Shown: positions 31,734 to 40,051, counted from the stretch's first letter. The stretch is DNA of 64,000 nucleotides from Streptomyces mobaraensis NBRC 13819 = DSM 40847 (GCF_017916255.1 NZ_CP072827.1:7217501-7281500), one strand, 5' to 3'. The notes: generated from the sequence alone by a model not told the origin. Made by a program: numbers and translations.

Positions 31734-32563
31734 GGGGCGTCCGGGACGCAGGGGTCGTGGGTGACGAAGGAGTAGGGGGCCCACGGTCCCGTCAGCCGGA
31801 TCCGGAACCCGTCGGCCGCCCGGTCCGTCAGCGCGGAGACCGTCCTCGTGAACTCCTCCGCGCGGTCCCGTGGCACCAGGTAGGCGGCGTTGAGGAGGTT
31901 GCGGCCCGGGTGCGCGGCGAGGGGTGGGTTCTGCGGCGGGTACAGCCGGACCGCCTCCGCCAGGGCGGCGAGCGTCTCGTGCACCGCCTCCGCCCGCCGG
32001 GCCTCCTGCCGCGCGCCCGTCTCGGCGGCCCGCCGCTCGGCGCCGCGCCGCCGCAGGTAGTCGCGGCCGGAGGGGGGACCCGACGGCTTCGGCGGCGGCG
32101 CCGGTGCCGCCGGGGCAGGCGCGGCGTACACCGTGACGCCCCACTCCACGCGCCCCTCCAGCCGGTCGAGCGCGGTCCCGAACGCCTCCCGGCCCGCCGT
32201 CAGCATCCGCCGCAGGCCGTCCTCGTCGTGGTAGACGGTCGCCAGCCGCAGCGGCAGCGCGCAGGGGAAGAGGGAGACGGCGGCGTCGACGACCCGCTGG
32301 TGGCCGCGGGCCACCCGCTCCAGCCACGCCAGGTCCTCCAGCCGCTCGCGCAGCGCGTCCTCCTCGAAGTCCGCCGCGGGCACCCGGCCCACCAGAGCCG
32401 CGAACCCCTCGTGGCACACCTCCCGCACCGGCTCGCCGGCCACGCCCGTCACCGTGTCCGGCACGTTCCGGGCCGTCCCGGTGTCCCGGGCGACCGCGTA
32501 GGCGTACAGCAGGTCGGCCTTGGCCGCCGACTCGCCTCCCACCACCGGTTCTCCCGTGGTCAC
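31730..32563 (-). CDS. gvpL: Gas vesicle protein GvpL (GvpF/L family)
   Basis: The 277-residue protein shows the two-domain GvpF/L pattern: LLYAYAVARDTG at the N-terminus, VVDAAVSLFPCALPLRLATVYHDEDGLRRML in the middle, and WAPYSFVTHD at the C-terminus, the conserved closing motif. A charged Ala/Arg-rich linker (about 150-190) is inserted. It overlaps gvpJ upstream and gvpS downstream by 4 bases each. Confidence 0.93.
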   Translation of the reverse strand: MTTGEPVVGGESAAKADLLYAYAVARDTGTARNVPDTVTGVAGEPVREVCHEGFAALVGRVPAADFEEDALRERLEDLAWLERVARGHQRVVDAAVSLFPCALPLRLATVYHDEDGLRRMLTAGREAFGTALDRLEGRVEWGVTVYAAPAPAAPAPPPKPSGPPSGRDYLRRRGAERRAAETGARQEARRAEAVHETLAALAEAVRLYPPQNPPLAAHPGRNLLNAAYLVPRDRAEEFTRTVSALTDRAADGFRIRLTGPWAPYSFVTHDPCVPDAP

Positions 32564-32946
32564 CGCTCCTCACCTCCCCTTCCGTCCGCCCGCCGGTCCC
32601 GGACGGCCTCCGTCTCCTGGCCGGGCAGAGCCGGCCGCTCCTCCTCCAGCGCGGCGAGACGCGCCCGCAACCGCTCGTTCTCCTCGCGCAGTTCACGGGA
32701 GCGGGCGCCCGAGGAGAGCGAGGGGTCGCTCTCCCACCAGTCGATGCCCATCTCCTTCGCACGGTCGACCGAGGCCACCACCAGACGGAGTTTGATCGTC
32801 AGCAGTTCGATGTCGAGCAGATTGACGCGGATGTCGCCCGCGATCACCACGCCCTTGTCGAGCACCCGCTCCAGGATGTCGGCAAGGTTGGCCCCCGAAC
32901 CCTCCGCGGGGGAGCGGGCGTCGGGCAGTCGGCTCGGGAAACTCAT
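32560..32946 (-). CDS. gvpJ: Gas vesicle protein GvpJ (GvpA-like with coiled coil)
   Basis: The 128-residue protein has a GvpA-fold core at about 18-68 (LADILERVLDKGVVIAGDIRVNLLDIELLTIKLRLVVASVD) and a C-terminal coiled coil (ELREENERLRARLAALEEE). GvpJ is a minor shell component thought to nucleate vesicles. The ATG is preceded by GAGGAG. The stop overlaps the gvpL start (ATGA). Confidence 0.92.
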   Translation of the reverse strand: MSFPSRLPDARSPAEGSGANLADILERVLDKGVVIAGDIRVNLLDIELLTIKLRLVVASVDRAKEMGIDWWESDPSLSSGARSRELREENERLRARLAALEEERPALPGQETEAVRDRRADGRGGEER

Positions 32947-33009
32947 GGCTCTCGGGGCTCCTCTGCGTCGTCGCGGGCGGCGGGTACGGACGGGCCCGGC
33001 CGGCGGGTG

Positions 33010-33216
33010 TCAGCCCGGCGGCGCCGGCGAGCGCCGCCGGGCTTCCTCCAGCCGGTCCAGCAGGGCGTCCTCCAGCCGGTCGAACTCCGCCTCGTCCAGC
33101 CGCCCGGCCTCCAGCTCCTGTTCCAGCGACCGGAGTTCGCCCTGGATGACGGCCGGGTCGTAGTACAGCCGCTCGGCCTCGGCGAGGACGCGGCGGAGGA
33201 CCCAGCCGACGAACAT
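33010..33216 (-). CDS. gvpG: Gas vesicle protein GvpG
   Basis: The 68-residue helical, charged protein begins MFVGWVLRRVLAEAERLYYDP, typical of GvpG, and continues as an amphipathic coiled coil (LRSLEQELEAGRLDEAEFDRLEDALLDRLEEA). Its ATG shares one base with the gvpF stop (TGATG). It is a probable assembly factor. Confidence 0.93.
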   Translation of the reverse strand: MFVGWVLRRVLAEAERLYYDPAVIQGELRSLEQELEAGRLDEAEFDRLEDALLDRLEEARRRSPAPPG

Positions 33217-33935
33217 CACGAGTCGACGAAGCTGTACGGCGGCAGCGGGCCGTTCACCTTCAGGTCCAGCTGCGGGTGGGCCCGGCGCAGCCGGTCGGCG
33301 GTGGTCAGCAGCCGCTCGGCGGCCGACTCCGGCACCAGCAGGGAGAGGTTGAGGAACCAGCCGCCGCTCTCCGGCCCCGGCCGGCAGTCCTCCGCCAGCG
33401 GCTCCAGCGTGTCGCGCACCAGGTCGGCGTCCCACGCCTCCCGGGAGCGGACCGCCTCGGCCACCTTCTCCCCGAACCGCAGCCGCTCCTCGTACGTGCC
33501 GCCGCCGGCCTTCCGGTTGGCCTCCGCCAGGGCCCGCAGCTCGGCGTTCTCGGCGAGGACGAGGTGCAGTACCGCGTCCTCCTGGTGCACGGCCTTGACG
33601 TTGTACTCGACGCGACCGGTGAGCTGCTCCAGCTTCGACCGGTAGTGCTCGGCGTGCTCCGTCAGCACCCGGACCACGTCGCCGTCGCTCTCGCAGACGC
33701 TGCCGAACCGCATCGGCAGGACCGAGGACTTGCGGCCGGCCTCGGACAGCACCTGCTGGTGGGCCAGCAGGTCGCGCCGCTTGGGCCGCAGTTCCTCGGG
33801 GCAGTCGCTGACCACCGCCGCCAGCCCGGCCTCCGTCACCAGGCGCACCGGGCGCGGCGGTTCGCCGATGCCGGTGAGCCCCTCGGGCAGTTGCGCGCGC
33901 TCGCCGCTGGTGATGCCGTAGACGTAGGTGCTCAC
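33216..33935 (-). CDS. gvpF: Gas vesicle protein GvpF (GvpF/L family)
   Basis: The 239-residue protein has the N-terminal ferredoxin-like domain (STYVYGITSG) and the central conserved segment LSEAGRKSSVLPMRFGSVCESDGDVVRVL (about 63-92). It ends in LPPYSFVDS, the same closing motif as GvpL. GvpF binds GvpA during assembly in studied systems. Its GTG start overlaps the gvpA stop (33932-33935). Confidence 0.95.
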   Translation of the reverse strand: MSTYVYGITSGERAQLPEGLTGIGEPPRPVRLVTEAGLAAVVSDCPEELRPKRRDLLAHQQVLSEAGRKSSVLPMRFGSVCESDGDVVRVLTEHAEHYRSKLEQLTGRVEYNVKAVHQEDAVLHLVLAENAELRALAEANRKAGGGTYEERLRFGEKVAEAVRSREAWDADLVRDTLEPLAEDCRPGPESGGWFLNLSLLVPESAAERLLTTADRLRRAHPQLDLKVNGPLPPYSFVDS

Positions 33936-34348
33936 TCGCTCTCCTCCTTCTTGCTCCGCGAGGAGCTCCGGCGGGTCCCGCTCGACTCGCCGTCCCCGCG
34001 GGCCTGCTGGAAGGCGTCGGTGATGGACTGGGCGGCGCCGGAGAGCACGCCCTTGCTCTTGCCGCGGGCGCCGCTCTCGGTGACCTCGCCCACCAGGTCG
34101 GGCAGCCCGGCACTCCGGTGCGGGCCGGCCTCCAGGTCGAGGCGGTTGCACGCCTCGGCGAACCGCAGGTACGTGTCCACGCTGGCGACGACGACACGTA
34201 CGTCGATCTTCAGGATCTCGATGCCGACCAGGGAGACGCGGACGAACGCGTCGATGACCAGGCCGCGGTCGAGTACGAGCTCCAGGACGTCGTACAGACC
34301 GCTGGTGCCACCGGCACCCCCGGACTGCTGCGCCGGGACAACACTCAT
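33932..34348 (-). CDS. gvpA: Gas vesicle structural protein GvpA
   Basis: The 138-residue protein has the GvpA core at about 17-65 (LYDVLELVLDRGLVIDAFVRVSLVGIEILKIDVRVVVASVDTYL), which forms the ribbed shell wall. The tail of about 70 residues is much longer than in cyanobacterial GvpA, and is Ser/Lys/Arg-rich, usual in actinobacteria. AGGAAGTTCCGAC precedes the ATG. It is the second gene of the operon, separated from gvpO by 198 bases with palindromic repeats. Confidence 0.93.
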   Translation of the reverse strand: MSVVPAQQSGGAGGTSGLYDVLELVLDRGLVIDAFVRVSLVGIEILKIDVRVVVASVDTYLRFAEACNRLDLEAGPHRSAGLPDLVGEVTESGARGKSKGVLSGAAQSITDAFQQARGDGESSGTRRSSSRSKKEESE

Positions 34349-34439
34349 GTCGGAACTTCCTCTCGTGGCCGACGGGCCGGCGGCAGCGGGCGGTCCCGCG
34401 CGCCGGCGGTCGGCGTCCGTCGGGAGTCGGTACGGCGGT

Positions 34440-34518
34440 GTCCGTCGCGGACGGTGTCCGTGGTGGCCGGTGTCCTGCCGGACCGGTGTGCTCGCGGACG
34501 CCGTCCGTCGCGGACGGT
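34440..34518. repeat. Two direct copies of a 16-base imperfect palindrome between gvpO and gvpA
   Basis: GTCCGTCGCGGACGGT occurs at 34440-34455 and 34503-34518. Further GTCCG/CGGAC fragments lie between. They may form hairpins that trim or attenuate the mRNA and set the gvpO to gvpA ratio (inference). Confidence 0.7.
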
Positions 34519-34546
34519 TTCCCTCGCCTTGCGGACGGCGCGCCCC

Positions 34547-34900
34547 TCAGGAGTCGGTCCTGCCGCGCTCGTAGCGCCGCGCGCGGCGGTAGCCGGTGAG
34601 GTTGCCCTCGGGATCGAGGGTGACCAGGTAGAGCCCCATCACGCTCATCGTCTCGGGGACGCGGGGGATCTCCTCCACCTCGATCTCCACCGTCCAGCCG
34701 TCGGGGGTCCGTTCGAAGCCGGACACTCCCTCGGGCCGCAGGCCCGCCAGTTCGGCGAGCTGCTCGCGGGCCGCCCGCAGGATGCGGGGTACCGGGATGG
34801 TGACGGATGCGCCGTTTTCCTTGTGGCCTTGCCTGTCGTCTTGCCTGCCGTCTTTGACGTCTTTTTCGTCTTTGCCGTCGGATTCGGACTTGGCTGTCAT
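34547..34900 (-). CDS. gvpO: Gas vesicle protein GvpO
   Basis: The 117-residue protein has a highly charged N-terminal tail (Lys/Asp/Glu-rich, about 1-30) and a GvpO domain: RAAREQLAELAGLRPEGVSGFERTPDGWTVEIEVEEIPRVPETMSVMGLYLVTLDPEGNLTGYRRARRYERG, read over residues 42-113. It is the first gene of the operon, as in other streptomycetes. CAGAGG precedes the ATG. A GTTT-N15-CGGTAC element lies upstream. Confidence 0.93.
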   Translation of the reverse strand: MTAKSESDGKDEKDVKDGRQDDRQGHKENGASVTIPVPRILRAAREQLAELAGLRPEGVSGFERTPDGWTVEIEVEEIPRVPETMSVMGLYLVTLDPEGNLTGYRRARRYERGRTDS

Positions 34901-34942
34901 GTAGGGCCTCTGGGGTCGTCTGCAAGGACCTCGCCAGTGCGC

Positions 34943-34967
34943 GTACCGCGTGAAGCCATGGCCAAAC
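34943..34967 (-). promoter_or_regulatory. SigB-like promoter candidate of the gas vesicle operon
   Basis: On the minus strand GTTT (34964-34967), a 15-base spacer and CGGTAC (34943-34948) resemble the SigB-group consensus GNNT-N14-16-GGGTAC/T with one change. It lies about 43 bases before the gvpO start. A SigB/F-type sigma gene is encoded at 23.2-24.1 kb. Confidence 0.4.
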
Positions 34968-35098
34968 CCCCTTGTGTGAAAGGCTCGTTGTCCTCCGGGG
35001 GAACCGGTCGTAGGCCGTCCGCCCTCGGCCGCGCGCCGTAGGGACGGGCGGCCTCGGGACGGAAGAGGCGGGAGTGACCCCTGTGTAACAGTGTGGCC

Positions 35099-35554
35099 AT
35101 GACACACACCTGGCCCGAGCACCTGGCCGTGGGCGCCGTGCGGTTCGCCCGGCCCACGGCCCACTACGACGACGTGCTGACCTTCTACGCGGACGACCTC
35201 GGCCTCCCGGTCCTCGCCCGCTGGCGTGACCACGACGGCTACGACGGCGTCGTCCTGGGACTGCCCGGAACCCCCGTGCACATGGAGATCACCCAGCACG
35301 GCACCCCGCCCCGCGTCCCCGCGCCCCACCCGGAGAACCAACTGGTGCTGTACCTGCGCGGACCCGAGGCCCGGGACGCGGCCGTGCGCCGGCTGGAGGA
35401 GCGCGGCCGACGGCCGGTGGCCCCCGCCAACCCGTACTGGGCCCGGCACGGCGCCGTGCTGTTCGAGGACCCGGACGGCTGGCTGGTCGTCCTGGCGCCC
35501 TGGGTGTTCGGCAGCGATCCGCAGCCGGGCGACGCGCCGGTGGGCGGCGCCTGA
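35099..35554 (+). CDS. VOC family (glyoxalase-like) protein
   Basis: The 151-residue protein begins VRFARPTAHYDDVLTFYADDLGLPVLARW, then VVLGLPGTPVHMEITQHG (metal-ligand strand) and VLFEDPDGWLVVLAPW, the closing Glu/Trp strand of the fold. It is a single-domain VOC enzyme of unknown substrate. ATG at 35099 is used; a GTG two codons earlier is possible. No Shine-Dalgarno sequence is evident. It is divergent from gvpO. Confidence 0.85.
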   Translation: MTHTWPEHLAVGAVRFARPTAHYDDVLTFYADDLGLPVLARWRDHDGYDGVVLGLPGTPVHMEITQHGTPPRVPAPHPENQLVLYLRGPEARDAAVRRLEERGRRPVAPANPYWARHGAVLFEDPDGWLVVLAPWVFGSDPQPGDAPVGGA

Positions 35555-35660
35555 CGGCCGGCGGCCGGTCCTCGATGTCCGAGTCCCCGACAGCCGGTTC
35601 CCGGCGGCCGACGGGAGCCTCGGTGGGCCTCCGCGGGCCGCTCCGGCCGTCGGCCTCCGC

Positions 35661-37001
35661 TCAGACCCCCGTGATCCCCGCGGACCCCGCCGGATCCGGG
35701 ACCCCGGCCGCCGGCCGGTTGCCGATGCCCCGGTAGCGCAGCGGCAGCCGCGCCAACTGCCACGGGCGCAGGCAGTTCTTGCCGTCCACGACGACCCGTG
35801 GGCGGGCGAGCCGCGCCCCGAGGTCCGTCCAGTCGGCCTCGACCACCTCCGGCCACTCGGTCAGGATGACGGCGGCGTGCGCGTCGCGGACCGCCGTCCG
35901 CAGGTCCGCGACGGGTTCGGTGCCGGGGAAGAGGGCCGCCAGCCCGCCCTGGCCGAGCGCCGGGTCCCAGATCCGCACCCGCGCGGCCTCCCGGACCAGC
36001 GCGGGGACCAGCGACAGGCTGGGCGCCGCCCGCATGTCGTCGCTCCACGGCTCGTACCGGGCGCCGAGCACCGCGATCACCGACCGGCGGAGATCCTGCC
36101 CCAGCTCGCGGCGGAGGATCTCCCGGACGACGCCGGGCTGGGTGGCGTTCACCTCGACGACCGCGTTCAGCAGCGGGGTGCGCACGCCCAGCGCGGCGGC
36201 CCAACGGGCCAGCGCCAGCGTGTCCTTGGGCAGGCAGGAGTCGCCGAAGCCGAGCCCCGGCTGGAGGAACGCGTGCCCGATGCGCGGGTCGTAGCCGACC
36301 GCCTGCATCACGTCGTCCACGTCGAAGCCCGGCGCGGAGCACAGCCGGGCGATCTCGTTGGCGAAGCTGATCTTCGCGGCGAGGAAGGTGTTGCTGGCGT
36401 ACTTGGCCATCTCCGCGCTGGCCGGGGTGGTCACCACCCAGGGGCAGATCGTCCCGTCGTACAGGCTGCGGAGCAGTGGGAGCACCCGGCGCGACCAGAT
36501 GCCGACGACCAGCCGGGAGGGGGCCGTCCAGTCCTCCATGGCGCTGCCCTGGTTGAGGAACTCGGGGTTGCTGGCGAACCGGTCCCGCAGGTCCGGCCGG
36601 GCCGCGAGCAGCCGGTCGCTCGTGCCGGGCGGCACCGTCGACTTCAGCACCACGCAGGTCGCCGGGGTGAGCCCGGCCGCCTCCTCGACGGCGGCGGTCA
36701 CCTGCCGGAGGTCCGCCGTCCCGTCCGGCGCGGGCGGTGAGCCCACCGTGACCAGCACGGCGTCGAAGGGCCGCTCGGCGTGAGCCGGCGCGAGCGCGCC
36801 GGCGAAGGAGAGCCGGCCGGAGGCCAGCGCGAGGGACAGCTGGTCCTGCAGTCCCGGCTCGACGACCGGCGCCCGGCCCAGCGTGAGGGCATCGAGCCGG
36901 TCCCGGTCCTGCTCGATGCCGGTGACGAGATGCCCGGCCTGGGCGAGGGCCACCGCCCCGGTCACCCCGACGTATCCCTGACCCACGACGGCTATGCGCA
37001 T
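35661..37001 (-). CDS. UDP-glucose/GDP-mannose 6-dehydrogenase family protein
   Basis: The 446-residue protein converts a nucleotide sugar to its uronic acid with two NAD. The N-terminal Rossmann motif VVGQGYVG is at 5-12. SNPEFLNQGSAMEDW (144-158), Lys210 in FLAAKISFANE, and catalytic Cys256 in GDSCLPKD (the family usually has GGSCFPKD) mark the active site. A C-terminal UDP-binding domain ends in VVDGKNCL. Uronic acids feed capsule, exopolysaccharide or glycosylated metabolites, but no glycosyltransferase is adjacent. The ATG start has no strong ribosome binding site in view. Downstream of a membrane phosphatase gene. Confidence 0.9.
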   Translation of the reverse strand: MRIAVVGQGYVGVTGAVALAQAGHLVTGIEQDRDRLDALTLGRAPVVEPGLQDQLSLALASGRLSFAGALAPAHAERPFDAVLVTVGSPPAPDGTADLRQVTAAVEEAAGLTPATCVVLKSTVPPGTSDRLLAARPDLRDRFASNPEFLNQGSAMEDWTAPSRLVVGIWSRRVLPLLRSLYDGTICPWVVTTPASAEMAKYASNTFLAAKISFANEIARLCSAPGFDVDDVMQAVGYDPRIGHAFLQPGLGFGDSCLPKDTLALARWAAALGVRTPLLNAVVEVNATQPGVVREILRRELGQDLRRSVIAVLGARYEPWSDDMRAAPSLSLVPALVREAARVRIWDPALGQGGLAALFPGTEPVADLRTAVRDAHAAVILTEWPEVVEADWTDLGARLARPRVVVDGKNCLRPWQLARLPLRYRGIGNRPAAGVPDPAGSAGITGV

Positions 37002-37231
37002 GACGACTCCCCGGTGCCGAAACGGTGGTGGTGCCCCCGAAGAGCCGGGCGGCACGCCGCCGCCCCGCACCGCTCCAGCGTGCCGGTTCCGGCCGCCGGC
37101 GGCGAACGGATGTGGCGAACGGGTGACGGGGCGGCCGTCGCCGGGCACCGGCAGCGCGTGGTCCCTCCGGGAGGGGGCGCCTCCGTTCCGCCGTTCTTCC
37201 CGGACCCGCGGCATCGCGGCTCCGCCGCGAG

Positions 37232-37255
37232 GTCCTCGAACGCCGGACGGGCTGA
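37232..37255. repeat. Dispersed repeat core (copy 3)
   Basis: GTCCTCGAACGCCGGACGGG begins at 37232 and continues GCTGA. It differs by one base from copies at 7393 and 17977. It lies in the 365-base gap (37002-37366) downstream of the phosphatase gene and is preceded by CGCGGCTCCGCCGCG, a small hairpin. Nothing else is recognised in the gap. Confidence 0.75.
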
Positions 37256-37366
37256 AACCGGCGCCGCCGCCGGGGTCGCCCCGGACCCGCCCGAGCACCG
37301 GCTCTCTCGGGTCGCCGGCCGTCGAGAACGGCGGGTGCGGCGGACCTTGGGCCGCTGCCCGCGGGC

Positions 37367-38473
37367 TCAGCCGGTGCGTGCGACGGCGATCAGGGCGACG
37401 TCGTCGTCCAGCGCCCCGCCCGCGTGCGCCAGCAGGTCCGCGTGGACGCGGTCCACCAGCCGCCGCGGATCGCCCTCCCGCCAGCCCGCCACCCGCTCGG
37501 CGAGCGGGTAGAAGCGGCCCTCGGCGTCCCGGGCCTCCACCGCGCCGTCGGTGTAGAGCAGGAGGACGTCTCCGGGGCCGAACCCGAAGGACTCGGCCGT
37601 GTAGTCGTCCTCCGACACGTCCCCGCCCAGGCCCAGCGGCAGCGCCGGGTCCCGGACGGTCAGCGGGACCGCCCGGCCGCCGCGCAGCAGCAGCGGCGGG
37701 GGATGGCCGCAGCTGATGATCCGGACGACGGGCTCGGCGTCGGGGATCTCCAGGACCGCCGCGGTCACGAAGGTCTCGGACGCGGACCCGCTGTCCGCCG
37801 GCTCCACGGTGTCCCAGTACACGGTGTTCTGCAGGTGGGCGACCAGCCGGGGCAGCGGCGGGTCGCGGTGCGCGGCGGCCCGGAAGGCGCCCAGCAGCAG
37901 GGCGGCGTCCCCGACCGCGTCCAGCCCCTTGCCCCGGACGTCCCCGATCAGCACCCGCGTCCCCGCCCGGCTGCGGACGGCGGCGTAGAGGTCCCCGCCG
38001 ACCCGGGCCTGCGCGGCGGACGCCCGGTACACCGCCGCCATGCGCAGCGGTCCGCTGCGCGCCGGGAGCGGCCGGAGCAGCACCGACTGGACGACGTCGG
38101 CCACCAGCCGGACCTGCGCCAGTTCCCGCTCGTGCCGCTCGTGCGCGTAGCGGAAGACCACGACGACCGTGGAGATCAGCAGCAGGCCGATGATCTGGGC
38201 CTCGTGGTTGAAGGTCGTCAGCCCGCCGTGGAAGATCCCGATCACCACCTGCGCGGCGACGGCCAGGACCCCGACCGCGCCGGTGACCAGCGGCCCGGCG
38301 AACGCCGCCGTGATCGCCGGGGCGACCACCAGCAGCGGGCCGAGGTGGACGTCCGGGCCGGACAGCAGGTCCACGGCCACGATGACGGCGATGAGCCCCA
38401 GCGGCACGGCCAGCAGCGAGTGGCGGTGGTGCCGGGCCGGCCCGGCACCGGACGGTCCGTGCGAGCGGCGCAT
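37367..38473 (-). CDS. Membrane-anchored PP2C-type (SpoIIE) serine phosphatase
   Basis: The 368-residue protein has four predicted membrane segments (about 18-36, 45-64, 66-82 and 90-108) and a SpoIIE-type phosphatase domain from about 145. Metal-ligand motifs seen are GGDLYAAV, IGDVRGKGLDAV, SCGHPPPLLLR, YTDGAVEARD and the final DDDVALIAVAR. Such phosphatases dephosphorylate anti-sigma antagonists in SigB-type networks, which suits the sigma and MEDS-ATPase genes in this window, though they lie 13 kb away. No input (GAF/PAS) domain is present. Confidence 0.9.
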   Translation of the reverse strand: MRRSHGPSGAGPARHHRHSLLAVPLGLIAVIVAVDLLSGPDVHLGPLLVVAPAITAAFAGPLVTGAVGVLAVAAQVVIGIFHGGLTTFNHEAQIIGLLLISTVVVVFRYAHERHERELAQVRLVADVVQSVLLRPLPARSGPLRMAAVYRASAAQARVGGDLYAAVRSRAGTRVLIGDVRGKGLDAVGDAALLLGAFRAAAHRDPPLPRLVAHLQNTVYWDTVEPADSGSASETFVTAAVLEIPDAEPVVRIISCGHPPPLLLRGGRAVPLTVRDPALPLGLGGDVSEDDYTAESFGFGPGDVLLLYTDGAVEARDAEGRFYPLAERVAGWREGDPRRLVDRVHADLLAHAGGALDDDVALIAVARTG

Positions 38474-38561
38474 GTCTCCTGCTTACACTCCCCGGCGCCG
38501 GGGCGCCCGCCGTGCGGGTGCGTACGGTGCCGGGACCCGCCCGGCGGTCGGCGAAAACGGA

Positions 38562-38591
38562 TGTCCCCGCATCGCACCGGCTCACTACCGT
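38562..38591 (+). promoter_or_regulatory. Predicted leaderless promoter
   Basis: TGTCCC (38562-38567), 18 bases, TACCGT (38586-38591), then 6 bases to the ATG at 38598. No Shine-Dalgarno sequence. Confidence 0.5.
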
Positions 38592-38597
38592 GCACCC

Positions 38598-39395
38598 ATG
38601 AGCGTCCTGACCTTCGACCGCCACCGCGCCGAAATCACCGGCCAGGCCGGGCGGTTGCTCTCCCACGTCGAGGGCGTCCCGCTGACGGCGCCCGTCCCGT
38701 CGTGCCCCGGCTGGACCGTCGCCCACCTGCTCCGGCATGTCACCGGCGCGCTGACCTGGGCCGGGACGGTCGTCGCGGGCCGGGCCGCGGAGCCCGTGCC
38801 CCACGACATCGTCGACGACGTCGAGCCCCGCCCCGGCGACGACCGGTCCACGCTGACCACGGGACTCGCCCGGGCCGCCGAGCGGCTGTCCGGGGCGCTG
38901 GCCGAGGCGGGCCCCGACACGGCCGTCTGGTCCCCGGGCCCCCTCGCGACCACGGGCTTCTGGGCCCGCCGGATGGCCCACGAGACGGCCGTGCACCGGG
39001 CGGACGCCGCCCTGGCGGCCGGCGTCCGCTACACGCTCGACGACGCGGTCGCCCTCGACGCGCTGGACGAGTGGACGGCCTTCGCGGCGCTCCCGGAGGC
39101 GTACGGGCCCCGGCCCGGTGCCCCGGACCTGCTCGGCCCCGGCCGCACCCTCCGGTTCGAGGCCGTCGGCACGGCGGCGGACCCGCTGGGGGAGTGGCTG
39201 ATCGACCTCACCGGCACCGCCCCCGTCCGGCGCCGCGCCGCGGAGCGGGCCGCGGTCACCGTGCGCGGCACACCCGGTGACCTCCTGCTGGCCGTCTACC
39301 GCCGGCCCGTTCCGGAGGGAGCCGTCGAAGTCCTGGGCGACGCGGCCCTGTTCGACCTGTGGCGCACCCGCGCCGGATTCTGGCTGGAGGAATGA
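38598..39395 (+). CDS. Maleylpyruvate isomerase family, mycothiol-dependent enzyme
   Basis: The 265-residue protein has the DinB/MDMPI four-helix N-terminal domain (residues 1-140) with the metal-binding His pattern LLRHV and MAHETAVHRADA. A C-terminal MDMPI_C-type sheet domain follows (TVRGTPGDLLLAVYRRP). Members use mycothiol, the main thiol of actinobacteria, for isomerisation or detoxification; most substrates are unknown. A TACCGT box 6 bases before the ATG predicts a leaderless mRNA. A second member is at 62879. Confidence 0.88.
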   Translation: MSVLTFDRHRAEITGQAGRLLSHVEGVPLTAPVPSCPGWTVAHLLRHVTGALTWAGTVVAGRAAEPVPHDIVDDVEPRPGDDRSTLTTGLARAAERLSGALAEAGPDTAVWSPGPLATTGFWARRMAHETAVHRADAALAAGVRYTLDDAVALDALDEWTAFAALPEAYGPRPGAPDLLGPGRTLRFEAVGTAADPLGEWLIDLTGTAPVRRRAAERAAVTVRGTPGDLLLAVYRRPVPEGAVEVLGDAALFDLWRTRAGFWLEE

Positions 39396-39449
39396 GCGCT
39401 CCGGTGGAGGGTGCGTCCGAAACGGGCTCGCCGCCGGTATCGGCTCTCG

Positions 39450-39455
39450 TAGTAT
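39450..39455 (+). promoter_or_regulatory. Leaderless -10 box (TAGTAT)
   Basis: TAGTAT ends 6 bases before the ATG at 39462. There is no Shine-Dalgarno sequence and no clear -35. Confidence 0.45.
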
Positions 39456-39461
39456 TCGCAC

Positions 39462-40034
39462 ATGCGATTGATGCGTTCCACCGCTCTTCTGTTCGGTGCC
39501 GGCGCACTGCTGTTCACCGGCGCGTGCTCCTCTTCCTCCGGTGACGGGGAGAGTGACGACGCGCCGGCCAAGCTGTCCGCCGCCGACCTGCAGAACCGCT
39601 GGTGGGACTGGACGGAGGCAGACCAGGACGGGGCGAATCCGATCGACGACCGGGACGGGCGGCTCTGCGGTAAGAACCAGCCGACCGACGTCTGGTTCCT
39701 GGCCGGCACCCACGGCGGCCCGGCCAAGCGCTCCTGCCGGGTGCCCACGGGCGTCCCGATGGCATTCCCGCTCGTGAACCAGATCGCCTCCAAGAGCGGT
39801 TGCGACGCCTTCCTGGCCACCGCGAAGGGCACCGCCACCCTCGACGGCAAGGCCCTGGAACCCGAGCGCCTCACGGGAACCCCGGTGAAGGAGATGCGTT
39901 CCGGCTCCCTCGCCTGCGGCCTCTGGGTCCAGACCGGGCCCCTGTCGGCCGGCACCCACACCCTCCGCTTCGAAGGCTCCGCGGGCTCCTTCTCCACCTC
40001 CGTCGACTACCGCCTGGAGGCCGCGTCCCGCTGA
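39462..40034 (+). CDS. Secreted lipoprotein, function unknown
   Basis: The 190-residue precursor has a lipobox LFTG-AC with Cys22 after a hydrophobic signal, so the protein is anchored outside the membrane. A Ser/Asp-rich linker follows, then a globular domain with five further Cys or so (RLCGK, RSCRVP, SGCDAF, LACGLW) and WWDWTEADQDG. No family is recognised. Its stop codon lies in the loop of a strong terminator hairpin shared with the convergent gene. Confidence 0.75.
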   Translation: MRLMRSTALLFGAGALLFTGACSSSSGDGESDDAPAKLSAADLQNRWWDWTEADQDGANPIDDRDGRLCGKNQPTDVWFLAGTHGGPAKRSCRVPTGVPMAFPLVNQIASKSGCDAFLATAKGTATLDGKALEPERLTGTPVKEMRSGSLACGLWVQTGPLSAGTHTLRFEGSAGSFSTSVDYRLEAASR

Positions 40035-40050
40035 CGGGCGGGACGCGGCC
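40019..40050. terminator. Bidirectional terminator overlapping the lipoprotein stop codon
   Basis: GGCCGCGTCCCGC (40019-40031) pairs perfectly with 40038-40050. The 6-base loop holds the TGA of the lipoprotein gene. The convergent gene stops at 40052, directly beside the stem. Confidence 0.8.
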
Positions 40051-40051
40051 G

